Assembly: GCA_000349905.1 (NCBI GenBank)
Contig: KB722744.1
Coordinates: 62,001 to 126,000 of the forward strand
From: Volvariella volvacea V23
Lineage: Eukaryota > Basidiomycota > Agaricomycetes > Agaricales > Pluteaceae
DNA length: 64,000 nucleotides
Reading direction: 5' to 3'
The notes under the pieces are model-generated. The model saw nothing but the letters and a program-made list of their open reading frames with translations, was not told the origin of the DNA and did not search any database. Position numbers and translations under genes: made by a program. Below, in pieces: positions 47,350-60,523 of this stretch; position 1 is the first letter of the stretch, and the number at the start of each line of letters is the position of its first letter.

Positions 47350-50349
47350 ATGTCGCGTCCCGGGGAGATTCACGATTTTGATCAGCCCCCTGGCCTATCG
47401 TCTTACCGCAGCAGTGCTGTTTTGGTCGAAGGACAGCCGAACGGTAATCATGTGTCCCAAGATCGACGACAATCGCAGTTCATCAACAGCCAATCCCTCT
47501 ATGCAGCGAACCCGTCTCGATCGTTCGCTCTCCAGGACCGGGATTTTGCCCTCAACGTCAATCTTGCTGACTTGCCTTTGGGACCAAACAGACACAATCC
47601 TCCCTCCTCCAAGTTACAATCCTCCGCTCAGTCTTTCTCTTCCTTAAACCACAACAACGTCCGCCCTTCTCCCCCCCTTCCCCAGTCTACCCAGAGCACC
47701 TTGTACAACTCGAATCTCAACGACCGCGACCACGCCGTGCGTAGTATTCACTCCAGCAACCCCTCCCTCTCCACCCCAGCCCCCGCCAACAGTAACGCTG
47801 CCCGCTCTACGCTGTTGTGGGGCAATATCGAACCCTGGATGGACGAAGAATATGCACGCCAAGTCTGCACCCTTATGGGCTGGGACCCAGTCAATGTAAA
47901 GGTACCGCACCCTCCCCCCGACCCCGCCACAGGTCAACAGGCGAACAATCCTGGGTATTGTTTCCTCACCTTCCCTTCTCCTGCCCACGCGGCTTCTGTT
48001 CTCGCTCAGATTAACAATGGCGGGAATGGCCCTCCTATCACTATGCCAAATTCCAATAAACCATTCGTCCTCAACTGGGCCACTTCTGTGCCAGCTCCAA
48101 ACCCGTTGGCCAATACGCTCCCTTCGAATAGCAACCCTCTCGTTTCTGTGCAACAACCACCCCACCAATACCAAAAGGAGTACAGTATTTTCGTTGGCGA
48201 TCTCGCCCCAGAGACCTCCAATTCCGATCTGGTCGCCGTGTTCCGCAACCCTGTTCTGGGGCTTCGCAACGATAGGGAACCCAAATTTATACGTCCGTTC
48301 TTGAGCTGCAAGAGCGCAAAAATCATGCTGGATCCAGTCACTGGAGTTTCACGGGGTTACGGATTCGTCAGGTAAGCATCTCCTCGCCGGCAAGTAGATT
48401 ACGTTGCTCATCCATTTATCCTGCTTCTTTAGATTCACGGACGAAGCGGATCAACAACGTGCCTTGATCGAAATGCATGGGTTATATTGCCTATCTCGCC
48501 CAAGTGAGCACAAGTATACAACTTCCTGCGTGCATATACTCACCTTGTCTTAGTGCGCATCTCGCCCGCTACCGCCAAATATAAACCCCCACCACTTCCT
48601 TCCCCACTGGACATCCCATCCCAGCTTCACTTCCCAAACAACTCGTTGGATCAACAGCAACCGGTTACAATCGCACTTCCTTTACCTAATACCAATCAGA
48701 CCAAGAGCGTTTCCACTCCCATTGCTTCTACCAACTCTAGTTCCTCCCTTGCGACGGCAGGCGTCCCAACTTCAGGGTCGGGATCCTCGATTGGTGGTTC
48801 CAATTCGAGCGGATCTGTGAATTCCACTACCGCTTCGAGCTCAAGTGCACCCTCGTCCTTGTTGGGCTCAGTCACATCCGAGGACATCGTAAACCTTCCT
48901 CAAAGCGTTCTCGCTCAAATCGCCCAGCAAGTAGCCAATGGCGAGATTTCAGCTTCGCGGCTTGGTGCCGGAAATTATGGGAATGCTATGAATGCCGATG
49001 CACAAGTAAGGCAGCAGACGAACCTAGGTGAGAATGTTCCATTTCGTTATATTATTACGGATGGGCTAATGCCATATTATGCACAAGCCCGAGCGATCCT
49101 TGGAAACCTTATTGGTCCTAACGGAGAGCAATTAACTTCAACTGATCCTTACAACACGACTGTGTTTGTTGGCGGGTTGTCCCCTTTAATTTCCGAAGAG
49201 ACTCTGAGAACCTTCTTCGCTCCTTTTGGTGACATCCACTATGTAGGCCCAATCACGTTTTTTCTCCATTGGCCGTGCCCATGGTGCTAACCTACTCTCG
49301 TTAGGTCAAGGTCCCTGTCGGCAAGCACTGCGGTTTTGTTCAGTTCGTGCGCAAGGCAGATGCCGAACGTGCTATCGAGAAGATGCAGGGTTTCCCCATT
49401 GGCGGGAGCAGGATTCGCTTGAGTTGGGGACGCAGCCAATGTATGGTTCCCGGAATCTTGACGCCCGTACACGCTAAGTCTTTTTGCAGACAAAGCTGCT
49501 CAAGCCGCTGCACAGGCAGCGCAAGCGGCCGCACTTCAAGCCCAATATAACAGCGGGCCGACCCCCCTCGGAGCAATGTCCCAAGAGCAAGCACTTCAGC
49601 TTTTACAGAAGTTTGCAATGTCGAGTTATGTTGGTGCCAGTGGGATGAACGCTGGTGCTAGTGCTGGTCTCAGCTCTGGCATTAGCCGTAATACGGATGC
49701 AGGTATCACGTTTGCTCAGACTCCTACCCCCTTGCTCGATGACAAACTTCGGGCTTCTCTTCTTGCTCCCCGTGATGAAGGACCTACTCCATATGATTTC
49801 AGCTCGAACCCGTTTATAGTGCGGCAAGATAACCACCCATTCCCTCAAGAATCGCAGCGTCCTCAGCCAGTTTTCTCTCCCTTCTCGCCTGATCCCGCAA
49901 CCCAAGGGTCCGACGCCGACCACCGTCAACCTGTAGCTGCTTCGCGATCGGAATCTTTGCCCCAGCTTTCGAAAGGGTTCGCATCGACTTTTTATCCCAA
50001 TCAATCAACCGACTTGAAGCTGAACAATGCGAATGCTTCCGGTAACTTGAATCGGGTTTCACCCACCTCGACCCGCCCTCCGAGCGCCACTCGTTACGGA
50101 TCATATTTGGAGCCTTCTAACTCCTCATTCCAGGTTGGCAGAAGGCCTGAATCTTCGATTTCTCGCCCTTCCTCCGGGTCGACTGGACGTAATGATCGCG
50201 ACAATACCCAGGACCTTGATACTCTGCAAGACCTGAACGGTACTCTGGCCAGCTTGGATTTGGATAGAGATAACCGACCTTGGAGGTCTCCTACTGAGGG
50301 AACGACGGCTATCTCCCAGTTCCGAACTACGACTGAGACTTCGCCTTGA
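47350..50349 (+). CDS. Three-RRM RNA-binding protein, Nam8/Ngr1/TIA-1-like
   Basis: Binds U-rich RNA; relatives act in 5' splice-site selection with U1 snRNP (Nam8) or mRNA decay (Ngr1). Five exons: 47350-48371, 48433-48503, 48554-49242, 49305-49440 and 49490-50349, total 2778 bases, 925 residues. MSRPGEIHDFDQPPGLSSY is preferred as the start over an upstream in-frame Met at 47287, because the upstream part is leader-like. RRM1 is TLLWGNIEPWMDEEYARQV with RNP1 NPGYCFLTF; RRM2 is YSIFVGDLAPETSNSDLVAV with SRGYGFVRF; RRM3 is NTTVFVGGLSPLISEETLRT with KHCGFVQF. Between RRM2 and RRM3 lies a Ser/Gly-rich linker with LPQSVLAQIAQQVANGEIS, and after RRM3 an Ala/Gln-rich segment (AAQAAAQAAQAAALQAQ). 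The C-terminus is disordered. Pyrimidine-rich flanks on both sides suggest possible self-binding. Confidence 0.9.
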
Positions 50350-51950
50350 GCGTCGCAGACGAGGAAGTGAATATCGAAATTTGTCATAAATCTCTTCTGA
50401 AGTGCAAATCAAATCATCATGTATCCCAAATCCGCCATTCCTGCATCATAAATCTTTCCAACACCTCCCAATCCGATCCATCGTTTTGTTGTCAACAGAT
50501 TTATATATTCACCACCCACCCTCCACCTACATTTTACGCTGCATCTTATTTACTATAGGGCGATTTTTTTCCACTTCTACATTCAATTTTTTCCTGGTTT
50601 TTGTCCATGCCTATTCCCCCCCAGTTTGGTGCCATATATCTCTTCGTTCCCTTCAGATATATATGCCTCTCTATCTTTCAGACACGACTTCGGCTATTTC
50701 CCCCCCTTTCCCCGCCAGCCTTTGTGAAACCATTTTGCCATTCGAACAGACTAATATCTTATTTCTACGCCATAGTACGGGTTCTCTCCTTTCGATTGTT
50801 CATAAAGCCAAACATCATACATTCACTGACGTTTGCGGAGATTATCGCTCGTCATTATATTCTCTTTCTCTCTCGTCTCCTTGCGGGCTTTCGTTTTCGT
50901 TCTTTGCGTTTGTCCAATTGCTTCCGCTGCCTTATCGCTCTCGTGCAATTGCGTGTTTGTTTGTTTTTTTTTTCTCTTTTCTCTTCTTTTCTCTTCTCTT
51001 TTTTCGTCTTCTTTTTTTATTTGTTTCGTTCCTTGCTTCTTCCTTTTTTTCCCATTCCATTCCGCACCGCACCGCACCACATTTTTTCCCTTCGTGCACC
51101 TACGGATCACGAATTTCCTGGGTCCATAGCCATGGGCAAAGAGGACTTGCCACTTTAGGCATCGTATCCGCCCCTCTCGCCCCCGAGTCACTCGCGCATC
51201 CTTTCCACTCTATTCCGGTGCCGCCGATACGATGTGCCTGGTACCTCTTGGTGGCACATGCGACTCTGCTTCTCCAGCGTACGTGCCCATTGCCCAGTCC
51301 TCCCGATGGACGTTGGTAAACGGTTGGCTACCTCCCCATGAGCCATGGCCTCTTTCCGTCCTGCGGACGTGGAATGTCTGTACAAACCTTCAGCTCCGTT
51401 TGAATTTTCAAGGTCTTTTTCGCAATGTTTTCTCTACCTCGTTTTGTCTGAAAAAGCTTTCGTCCTTGCTTGCTTCCCCGTTTCTCGTAGTCGCGTCCCT
51501 ACAAGTACAATACAACTCAGCGTAAATTGGTTTGGTATATTCCCTCTTTTCTTTCCTTTTTCCTCGTTTTGCATATCTGCATCTATGCTTTCATTCTCCC
51601 ACTCCCACTCAATCGATCGTTTCAATTTCAAATTCTTCATTCAAGCTACGTCACACATACATCAGATCCAGAGCATAAAGAAAATGTTGAAATTTTCTTC
51701 TTTTTTTTGTATACACAATCGGTCATTTAGCATGCGATTTTTAGTCCTTCCCAGCGTCGAAAAGTGTGTTCCCAGTCCCCAATCACAATACCCCCTTCAC
51801 ACTGCTTTGTTGTTGGATCTAGCTTGCTTTCTTTTGCTTACTGCTGTCCACGTCTCTGTTACTCGTCGCTTTCTGCTCTCGTTTCCCATTTTCGGATACT
51901 GGATAGAATTTTTTTGTAGGAAAATAGCCTCGGAATAAAATTAAAAAATG
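50350..51950 (+). other. Long pyrimidine-rich region downstream of the RRM gene
   Basis: The plus strand is dominated by T and C for about 1.6 kb, with near-pure pyrimidine runs at 50960-51060. Open frames here are Phe/Ser/Leu-rich by-products of that composition. It probably includes the 3' untranslated region of the RRM gene; how far transcription goes cannot be seen. Confidence 0.6.
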
Positions 51951-53805
51951 ACGTCCTCTGTTTTGTTCCCTCATCTCATATTTTGATATGACATGAAATT
52001 AGCCTTTTCCCTTCCTTTCCTTCCTGATCGCCTTTCGCAATGCAACGCCACCACCTCAGCCCAGCAATAATTTTTGATCACTGATCATACTATTTTACCT
52101 GAGCGATCAGCGGAACGAGCTCGTGGTTTCCATATATTAAAGTTAGAGTTCATTCCAGATTCGCCCGCATCTGTCCACATCTGGTCTCCCAAGATAAAGG
52201 AATAGGTGGAGGACGATATAGGGGCTACCAACTGCCAACTACGCACCGCCGCCCATCGGCCCAATCGCTACGTGTAGATCTGATAACCCTTTATTGCGCT
52301 TAGGGCAAGGGCAAGGGGAACGTACATAGGGCACTAGCGCTAGGCCAGGCGGTAGTTCGGACAGCCTAAAAGGGGTAAAGATCGCGACAAGTCTAATGGA
52401 TTGGCCACGAGGCTATCATAGAAAAAATTCAATCTTCGTTTGGGCCAACAATGGGGCGGATTTCGGGTAAAGTAGCCGCGCAAGCCACGCTTCTTTCTTT
52501 GTGCGGTTGGATTTGCGGTTGGATTTGGGAGGCTGGAGGCTGGGAGCTTGGGCTGCTCTGCATTGTGCTAAATGAGTTGGCGTCATTTGTTGGGATAGGA
52601 GCAGTGGTGCCTCCTTTGTGGCTTCTTTATTAAATAGCGACCAGGACCAGGAGTAGTGTTGTTAGGAACACGACCTTTGACAAGATCGCATCGCATCCCA
52701 CGATGTGTATAGAAAAGTATATAGAGATGGGGGATGGAGATTCCAGCCAAGAGCCGGTGGGGGGCAATTCAGTTCTTCCATTATTGTATCTCTGGAACTT
52801 GGTGTCATGCAAGTATATTCGATCTTGGTTACATCCGCTGTTTTGATAAAATGGAATCGCGGAACTACAGCCTCCGCAGTCCGTACATCCCGGAAAGTAC
52901 GTGTTGCTGGAAAGCCGTTGGATTCGTGTACTGTATTGCGCCTTGTGGCGGTGGCGTGCTGGTTTGGCGTGACTGGTAGGGAGAGGATGATATCACCTCT
53001 ACGTATACCTCTCATCATGAGCTGGCCTTCCAGGCCTATCACAGGAGCGCGCGGTGCTCGTGCACGTGTGTGTATTGCACCACCCAAACACTGCCCACAA
53101 GCTGTGCGCCATAGCGCAATCATTAACTCAATCCCAAGCGACGGATAGGGCGAACCCAAAATGGTTTCTTAACCCGACGTCGTGACATCTTTGCGCTTAG
53201 CGACACATTACTGTATCGTGTGTCGGCCCTTCAACGTGCCGGATGCAAGCCCGGCCCATCCAATCATAGCTCTCGTCATTCGGCCCGGCTCCGGGATATA
53301 CCGTCCAGCTTACGCGTTCGCGATCGAGACCAGCTGACTGGCAGGGCTTGGGTGTACACCAAAACTGTGAAGCCTTCGAGCTACGAGGTATGCCATCTAT
53401 AGCCATAGATGCAGCACCGCGATGTGCACACATCGTCATCTCACCAAATCAGTCAAATGGGGAGAAAAGGCCAACTGTGAATGGACAGTGGAGAGAGAAA
53501 TCTTGACTTCTATGATTATTAACCTTTGACTTCGACTTTGACTTCAACAACACAACTAGCAAGGAGGAGAGAGGGAGGAAAGGGGGAATGCAGGTAATAA
53601 ATGTACAGAGCAAAGCGCAAAGTTTTCTTCAGCCTAGGTATCTGGATGTGTATCTGTAAGTATGTGTGTAGCAACCTCAGCAAGGACCAAGAAAGAGCAT
53701 TAAACAAAGCACCAAAAAGACTCGCACGAAGGAGGAGAGTGGGGGCTAAAAGTACGACTGTCATGACCAAACGTCTACTCAAGGCAAAAAATAGCAAGTC
53801 CACAT
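51951..53805. other. Intergenic stretch without supported genes
   Basis: Two long open frames (52662-53159 minus, 52705-53148 plus) are antisense to each other with no motif in either. The last 300 bp are the 3' side of the phosphodiesterase gene. CTTTGACTTC-type short repeats occur at 53524-53548. Confidence 0.4.
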
Positions 53806-55550
53806 CTAAGCACTGGCTTTAACAGCAGCAGCGCCAATAGGCACCGCCGGAACCTCGTTGACACCAGCAACGGCTGGGGCAATCGTGGGGGTATCATCGG
53901 CCCCAGCCGCGGAGAGGAAAGCGTCAAACGGTCCGGCGATGCTTTCTAAGTGCTTGTTGGAGAGCAGGTTGGCGGCAAATAGGAAGGGGGTATAGAAGGT
54001 AGGCGTTGTCCAAAGGAAGAAGCGACTGTATTGGGATCCAATCTTGTCGTAGTCACCTATTAAATAGATGAATTGTGGTGAGCAACGGGTGAGATACGGA
54101 TATATGCGCGCGACTAACGTACTTTGAAGAGCTAAGCGCAGATCAAGCCATGTCTTGGTCACATCGGTAATAATAGCAGCGACTTCCCATCTTACAGCCT
54201 AGAACAAGCACCTCGAGTAAGTACCAACGCCATCAAAAATGTCAGTGTGGCGGCGGCGCTACACGCAGACAACCGACTTGGAACTAACCTCCATCATGTG
54301 ATCCGGTCGGTTAACTGTCCATACTACAAGCTTCTTCCCCGATGCTTTACATTCCTGTCTGAATCTATCACCCAAATCGTCAATCGCACAATTCAAATCA
54401 CCTCCAACACCCCCTCCTAGAAACGAAACTCAGGGTACTCACTTTTGTCCATCGCTCGAAGTCAACATTGCAAATCCAATCGAAAACGCCTGGCAATCGT
54501 TCCAGAAATACTTTCTCGCCATCTCGAGGCTGGTGCCTAGATACGACCTCTTGCAGTACGGCAAGATCCTTTTGGCGGCTGATAAGAAGCGAGGATGCCA
54601 TAATCCGAGGAGGATTCGGGGTGCGAGGTCGGTTTCCCAGTTTGGCTGTGCGGATATTATCTTGTGCATCAACGTAAACAGGCGGTCCGGGTCGTTTTGG
54701 GGTTTGACGTCGACGTTGAAGTAGGCGTGGCGGTTTTCGGGCTAAGGGGGGGATTGGGAAGAATGGAGGTGCGCCGTTGGTATGTCGGAGTGGAGGGAGG
54801 AGAATGGAAACACCTACGCGCATCAGGAGGGCAACGGTTTGCTCGAATGTGGGTATCGCTTGCTTGGGTTCCTTCTTAGTTCTAACGTGTTGCATTCCGC
54901 TCTCACCGTTCCAGTTCTTTTCTCTGATCAAACCTGTTGCGACATGAGTGGGGTGTCTATACCTTGCAAAAACTGGTGCTTGCCTGTTCCATCTGTTGTC
55001 CGTCCAAGAGCTGCGACACAAAAGCATCGTCATTAGTATGCACCGCGACAGGACAGGGTGTGGCAGGGTAACCCAGAGTGTGGGGAGTGCGACAAGAGAC
55101 ACTCACCCGGATCATGAAACATAATAACAACATCGTCTAAAGATACGTGGACGTCTGCTGACGATGGTTACGGTACTTCACGGATCTAGAACGCCACAAA
55201 TACCGCTCTCGATGCCCTCTGCGCCGTCCCGGATAGCAGCTTCAAAGCTAGCAAGGGTATTTTCGGGAAACCGGGAGGAGGCCTGTGGGGCAGACAACAC
55301 GGTGGAGAGTCAGCAGTGAGCCACGTTGGGTGGGGTGACCGATAAGGGTCTGGCGGTGATCGGGCTGGTCATCGTCTGTGCCCTGAGGCACTCGGACGAT
55401 TTTGACCGCGGACACTGCAGATAATGCACTGAAAAGAGTCACTTACACCGCGATGGCCCCAACACTCTAGCGACACGTATGTAAGCCAAGGTGAGGACGT
55501 AAGAGCGAGATAGACGAACCTGGCAGTATTCTAGTGGGCTTGTGGGACAT
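53806..55550 (-). CDS. Glycerophosphodiester phosphodiesterase (GDPD family, Pgc1-like)
   Basis: Hydrolyses glycerophosphodiesters or, in the Pgc1 branch, phosphatidylglycerol. Several small exons: MSHKPTRILP at 55550, ECWGHRG (catalytic His), then ASSRFPENTLASFEAAI and RDGAEGIES, joined to DVHVSLDDVVIMFHDP, which supplies the conserved Glu, Asp and second His. Later exons give NWNGESGMQHVRTKKEPKQA, IPTFEQTVALLM, LAPRILLGLWHPRFLSAA, ASGKKLVVWTVNRPDHMMEA and AAIITDVTKTWLDLRLALQ. The C-terminus includes the hydrophobic patch FFLWTTPTFYTPFLFAANLL and an Ala/Val-rich tail. The product is roughly 400 residues. Catalytic residues appear intact. The start Met is the only one upstream of the HRG exon with a good donor after it. 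Confidence 0.85.
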
Positions 55551-58500
55551 GGTGGTGTATGGGCGAGGATGGGAAAGGAAGGAAGGGGGTCTGGAAAAGC
55601 GTGTTGAATTTAAAGGTCCGGTCCTGATGTGGATGTAATGAGGAGACGTAGGTGTGACAAGGGTTGGGGTGGACAGGAACAAGCGAGCGAGGGTGTTCTT
55701 TCTCAGCAGAGAGCGGGGGAGAATGGACAGCATTCGCGATGCACCGTTTTATAGCCCAGCTGGCTGCGTGAATGTTAGAAAACAAAAGCGTGACGCTAGA
55801 ATAGAGCGGGGCTGGGGAATGGAGGGTGGCTGGAGATGCCGGGGATGGGGCTGGGTGGCCAGTGGATGGAGCTGGATGAGGAACGTGGTCGAGTTGTTGC
55901 GAATTTCCAACTTTTGTCCTCATCGGGCAACCCACCCCTGCCGAATGTATATATAATCACTGCTCTGTCCTCTCTGCCGCCCCCGCACGTTCAACCTTTG
56001 CCGCTGCACCCCAGTCCGGAGGCACGTTCAATCTGAGCGTCTCTGCCGTGCCTCTTACGTTTTTCATGTCCGCCCTGGGACGCTGCCAGGCCAGAAAACT
56101 GCTCACACGACCACCTCCAATGTGACCTCATCACCAGCCAGCATGTCAGTATTAACCATTCAGGCGTTCGAAAGTCCCTCGATCGACATCAATTTTTACT
56201 CATCCACCAGGCTGATGGTTCATGATTGCCATCATGGGACAGGGCATTCGAGCACGCGAAGAGAAAGCACGGAGCTTCAGCCCATCAGCAGTCCTTACGA
56301 TCAGAGAGACCTGACCAGCTGGCAAGTTGTGACTGCACCACGCGCATATGCCCCTTGAAACCCTCAACTCCAAACCTTGATGCATCCCCATTAGCCTTGC
56401 GATGAAGTGGGACTTAGGACCAGGGATGTGTCGTCTGACCACGAACTCTGGCGCGAGATCCTTGAGAAAACCGCGCATATACTTATCTCTGTCAACACGG
56501 ATCTGGCTGTAAAGGCTCGCAAGGCTCGGAGCTTGACTTTCTCCCATGCCTGCCCTTGGAATAGGCACGCGCGATGCGCGCAACATCGCTCGGGGTTGCC
56601 GAGTCTGTACCTTGACCGCCCACGATATTTCTGCCAGTACTGATTCCGGGACTATCCTTATCTCTGCTCACGGTCCTAAATTCCCCTCCCACCGAGGAGA
56701 TTGGCGCTGTGTATGCACTCCAGTTTTGACATCGAACGTGATCCCGCTTCTACCGCCACCACTATCACCAGCTCAACGCACGGTCGTGTGATGTTCCTAG
56801 AATCTGACCCGCTGACGCCATCGTTCCTCACTTCCTGCCCCCCGTCTCGCAAACGTGCATAACGCCTGCGTTACAGTGCCGGTATCACCCCCAAACACAT
56901 ACACACCACATACATCATCGCTTCCTCTTCGGCCCTCGGTCTGCCGTTACTCGACTGACCTGCAAGCTGCTAAATCTATCATCAACGGTGGTGGACTTAG
57001 GACGAGCCAGCTACCGCACTCCCTCCGGCACATTACGCGTACGCGTAAGCACGTCAACCTCGAAAAGGCATATCTCGACCCCTCTTTCCACACCTCAATT
57101 ATTCTAAAGTCAAAACCATTCATCGCTCTATCTCCTCTACTGCTATAGTTCTGTTTGCGGGCTGTCGCCAGAATGGTCATGGCTGCACATGTACAGTAAG
57201 CACCGGAGCCTTGGCCCCCCTTGGACGCATTCAATCACCTTCACTGTGACTGCTGGCAGCTAGGGTTCTTCGGAGAATTGTCTGCGCTCGGATGGCAGTC
57301 AGCTTGAATGTTATCACACTCTCGTTCACATTTGGGAAGCGCAATCGCGATTGTAACTACAAGCTCTGTTGCAGCTGATTTTGACAATACAGTGGTCAAC
57401 TGGTGCACGCTCAAGCACATCGACGATGAAACTCCACATCCCCATTAACACTTGCCTTCTTGTACGTATACCTGGATCTCCGCCGGTGCACAATGCCCCT
57501 ATGGTAGACTGTAGCAGCATACGTCTCTTCCTGATCCCGTGTGAGGCGCTTAACAACCGTCTCATGCGTTGATTAAGCGCTCTAGTTTGAGCTCGAGTTC
57601 TTGCGCGGTACAAGGAAAATGCCGTGGAGTGGAGAAGTCAAGGCGTTTTTGACTAAGCGCCGATAAAGGCTAGTGTCCGGCCCGGGGAAAGGACGTAATG
57701 GTCCCGGCGCGTCGAGGTTCGCGTTGGAGTCCACGTGAGATGCACGTGGACAACTTTGAGCGTATCAGCGGCTGCATTTCATTCTGTGGGTGCCACTGGG
57801 TGGTGCGTGACCTTCATTTGCTTTTATCGGACGAGTTGAACTGCGCAGAAAAGAGTACCGACTGCATGAACACTGGAAGAGGCTGGCGCTCAGGCTTGAC
57901 TGCGCAGAGGACGCCATAACTGTGGCGCGTCGAGCTTTTGGCACCCTCGCCCCCCATGAAATCTGATGATCATCTCAATATCATTCAGTATGTGCTGACG
58001 GGGAATGCACTCGAATTTCACGTGTATCACACTGGAGCTGTGTCCAGAGTCATTGGTGGATATTTGTGAGGACCCGGATGGGGATAATTGGTCTTGTACG
58101 TTCATGGAGTAGTTTGAAGCATGAATTTAAGAATAGGGTCGACATTCTGTGAATTGAATATTCGTGCTGAAACCTGGTTGCCATTGATAGTTTCGACAAC
58201 GATACTCCTCCTTGCCTCGCATCACTGAATGTTATATAACTGCAGCGTTATGCTTGTATACCTACCCACAGACGATCCGAGTCCCAACTGTACTACGGGA
58301 TTGTTGTTGCAGCGGAAAGCATTGAATTGACGCACGAATGGTATATTCGGGGCAAGGGCATTTCACTATACTAAAGCTACTGTGAATAGAAGGTTCGTAC
58401 CACAGTTTAAACACTCGAGTGCTGCTTTCACAAGAGATGGTGTATAACGAACACAGAACAGGAGTTTTTAGCAGCTCGAAATTCCGGTGGAATAAGGTCT

Positions 58501-58878
58501 CTCGGGTACCATGAGATGGGGTCACTCTAGCACAGGCTTTTGGATAGCGCATATACTGACTGCTGTTGATCACGAGTTGTCGACGGGTTATTGGTGAACG
58601 GTCCTTGCCCCCTACGACGTACGCCAACACTTGCCGGCACATCCTCTGGAGCTTGAACGACGATTCTCCATCACCAACATCGCAGAGAGTTTTCGAGGAT
58701 AGCCGAGGTGTCAGAATCCAAGGTGGCGTGGTGGTCGCCAATGAGTAACAGTGACCCAGGACACAATTCAAGCAAGCGCTCGTTGAGAATCCAAGGGGGT
58801 GTTGAATAGAATACCGCTGACACCGGTAAATTAGGCAGTCGTATGGACGCTCTCCTATCGAGGAGTTCGTGCAGCGCA
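55551..58878. other. Long gene-free stretch
   Basis: About 3.3 kb with no gene I can support. It includes the promoter of the phosphodiesterase gene. Longer open frames (56200-56586 minus; 57326-57613 minus; 58262-58909 minus) are unspliced, without family motifs and often antisense to others. It borders a decayed NACHT fragment, so some of it may be eroded accessory sequence. Confidence 0.4.
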
Positions 58879-59663
58879 ATGCATAGTGCAGATTTGCAAC
58901 AGGAATCACCTATAGAGCCATTGAGTGCCCTGTCGACCATCCTCGACAAACTCAAGGCATGGACAAACGGATCGAGCGCACCCAGAACGTCATACGGTTA
59001 GATGGTCCGCCCTACTCAGGAAAAATGGCTATGGCGAGGAAAATCGTTGACGTCTTGCATTCAGCGTCATGTCTTAAGCGCCATATCGCTGCGGCATTCT
59101 TTTTTTGCAATGATGACAACACACGGAATTCTTTGCGAACGCTCATTCCTACAATTGCATATCAACTGGCAACATGGAATCCGGTTGTAGGGGAGAAGAT
59201 AAAGCAGGTCTTGGAGTCCGATCCTGCAATTCTAACAGCCAAATCGGAGTGGCAATGGCGGGTGCTCGTCGTTGAGCCGCTCAAGGCAGTTGATCCCCAA
59301 GTGCTAGATGCAGTGGTAATCATCATTGATAGCCTGTGTCAGTGCGAGAACCACATGAACCCACGACAACTCATCTCTTCCTGTGGTCTCAACTTTCCAC
59401 TCGCCTTTCTGATCAACAGCACCCCACAACCCCATATTGAAGCGGCATTCGGCGGGGTCAAGCTTTCTGCGATTTGTCGCGAGCGAATCCAACTTGAGGA
59501 CACATTCTCAGCGTGCAATGTGGGAATTGCTCCCTTGTTGATTACTCGCAAGTGTGTCCTATGCGGCGAACAAGAATCAGGTCGAATAGAATGTGCTCCA
59601 TTGGATAGCACAGCGGAATCCAACAAGCAAAAGGTTGAGGCGAAGCTGGAAGTAAAAGGGTGA
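58879..59663 (+). pseudogene. Degenerate NACHT/NLR-type NTPase fragment
   Basis: A piece of a STAND NTPase of the kind abundant in basidiomycetes. The frame from 58959 reads VIRLDGPPYSGKMAMARKIV where functional relatives have GxxGxGKS, so the P-loop lacks its second glycine and its final Ser/Thr. AAAFFFCNDDNTRNSLRTLI and PTIAYQLATWNPVVGEKIKQ match the body of the domain. The Walker B region is VVIIIDSLCQC where relatives have an IIIDGLDEC pattern, so one acidic residue is lost. A second frame (58879-59001) ends LSALSTILDKLKAWTNGSSA, resembling the linker normally just before the P-loop, but runs into a stop; a frameshift near 58960-58990 would explain this. The C-terminal repeats expected of an NLR are missing. 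A short functional protein cannot be excluded. Confidence 0.6.
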
Positions 59664-60523
59664 GTGTGGGACAGGTGAGTCTCGTCGTGTTTGAACTGAC
59701 AAGCTGTACAGCAGATTAATTTCACAAGACTTCTCGCATCTCATTTCCTTTTTTTAAGAAACTCCAACACTGGCTACGATGTCGCCCATGTTCCTCACTC
59801 CCTGTTGGACCATTGACAGCGGTTAAGCACTACTCCCCTTAGACAAGCCACGCGATTCATCGCCATCGATCAAAAGACAGGGCTTTGGGTATTAGGGCTG
59901 CCAGTGCGTACTCGGCGAGTCAGACCTTGCTTCAGGCTGGCGCCAGGTTGATGTGCCTTGGCATTAGCGGCATGTAGATGGACATCCGTATTGACCACAT
60001 ATCACATATCCCATCATTCAAGTTGATTCAACCGCACTGGTCCCCTTGCAGAATCAACGCCAGCGCCCAAGTCGTTCGCAGTGTCTGCTTCACTCACCAA
60101 TTCAATCCCCCTCACCGGCCACCACTCTCGAGATGCAAGTCAGTGGATAGCCCCTGGCACAGCGAATCCTGATCCTGGTTCAACTATCCAACCTTACGCG
60201 CATATACAGTTGAGGTCGATCGCACAGTTTATCAACCTCGTTTTGTATCACCCAGCACGAAATGACCTTACGATTTACGATGTGCGATTCACGATGTAAG
60301 ACTTGAGATGCGCAAAAGACAAACCCTATTAAGTGTATACATGTCCATTATACACAACTTTTAGCCCCTTCCCCACATACACACAGGGTATTCGACCGCC
60401 CTAGGTGCGAGCAAAAAACCCAATGTCCAACACCCGATCCCTAGGACAATCATCATCCACCTCCCACCCTCCTCACCGTCCATCCTCTAGACAAGACCAA
60501 AAAGCCCGCTCCCAGGCTAAGGC
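59664..60523. other. Intergenic stretch downstream of the NACHT relic
   Basis: No exon with splice context was found. It contains the 3' side of the acyltransferase gene. TTACGATTTACGATGTGCGATTCACGATG near 60268-60296 is an imperfect direct repeat of a 9-bp unit. Confidence 0.4.

Noticed and set aside
50402..51938. Long plus-strand frames of up to 305 codons
   Set aside because: Phe/Ser/Leu/Cys-rich translations of a pyrimidine-rich strand; overlapping frames are equally long, which indicates composition rather than genes.
52662..53159. 165-codon minus-strand and 147-codon plus-strand frames over the same bases
   Set aside because: They are antisense to each other and neither shows a motif; no evidence favours either.
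56200..56586. 128-codon minus-strand frame
   Set aside because: Uninterrupted frame in gene-poor sequence, no recognisable domain, no introns although neighbours all have them.
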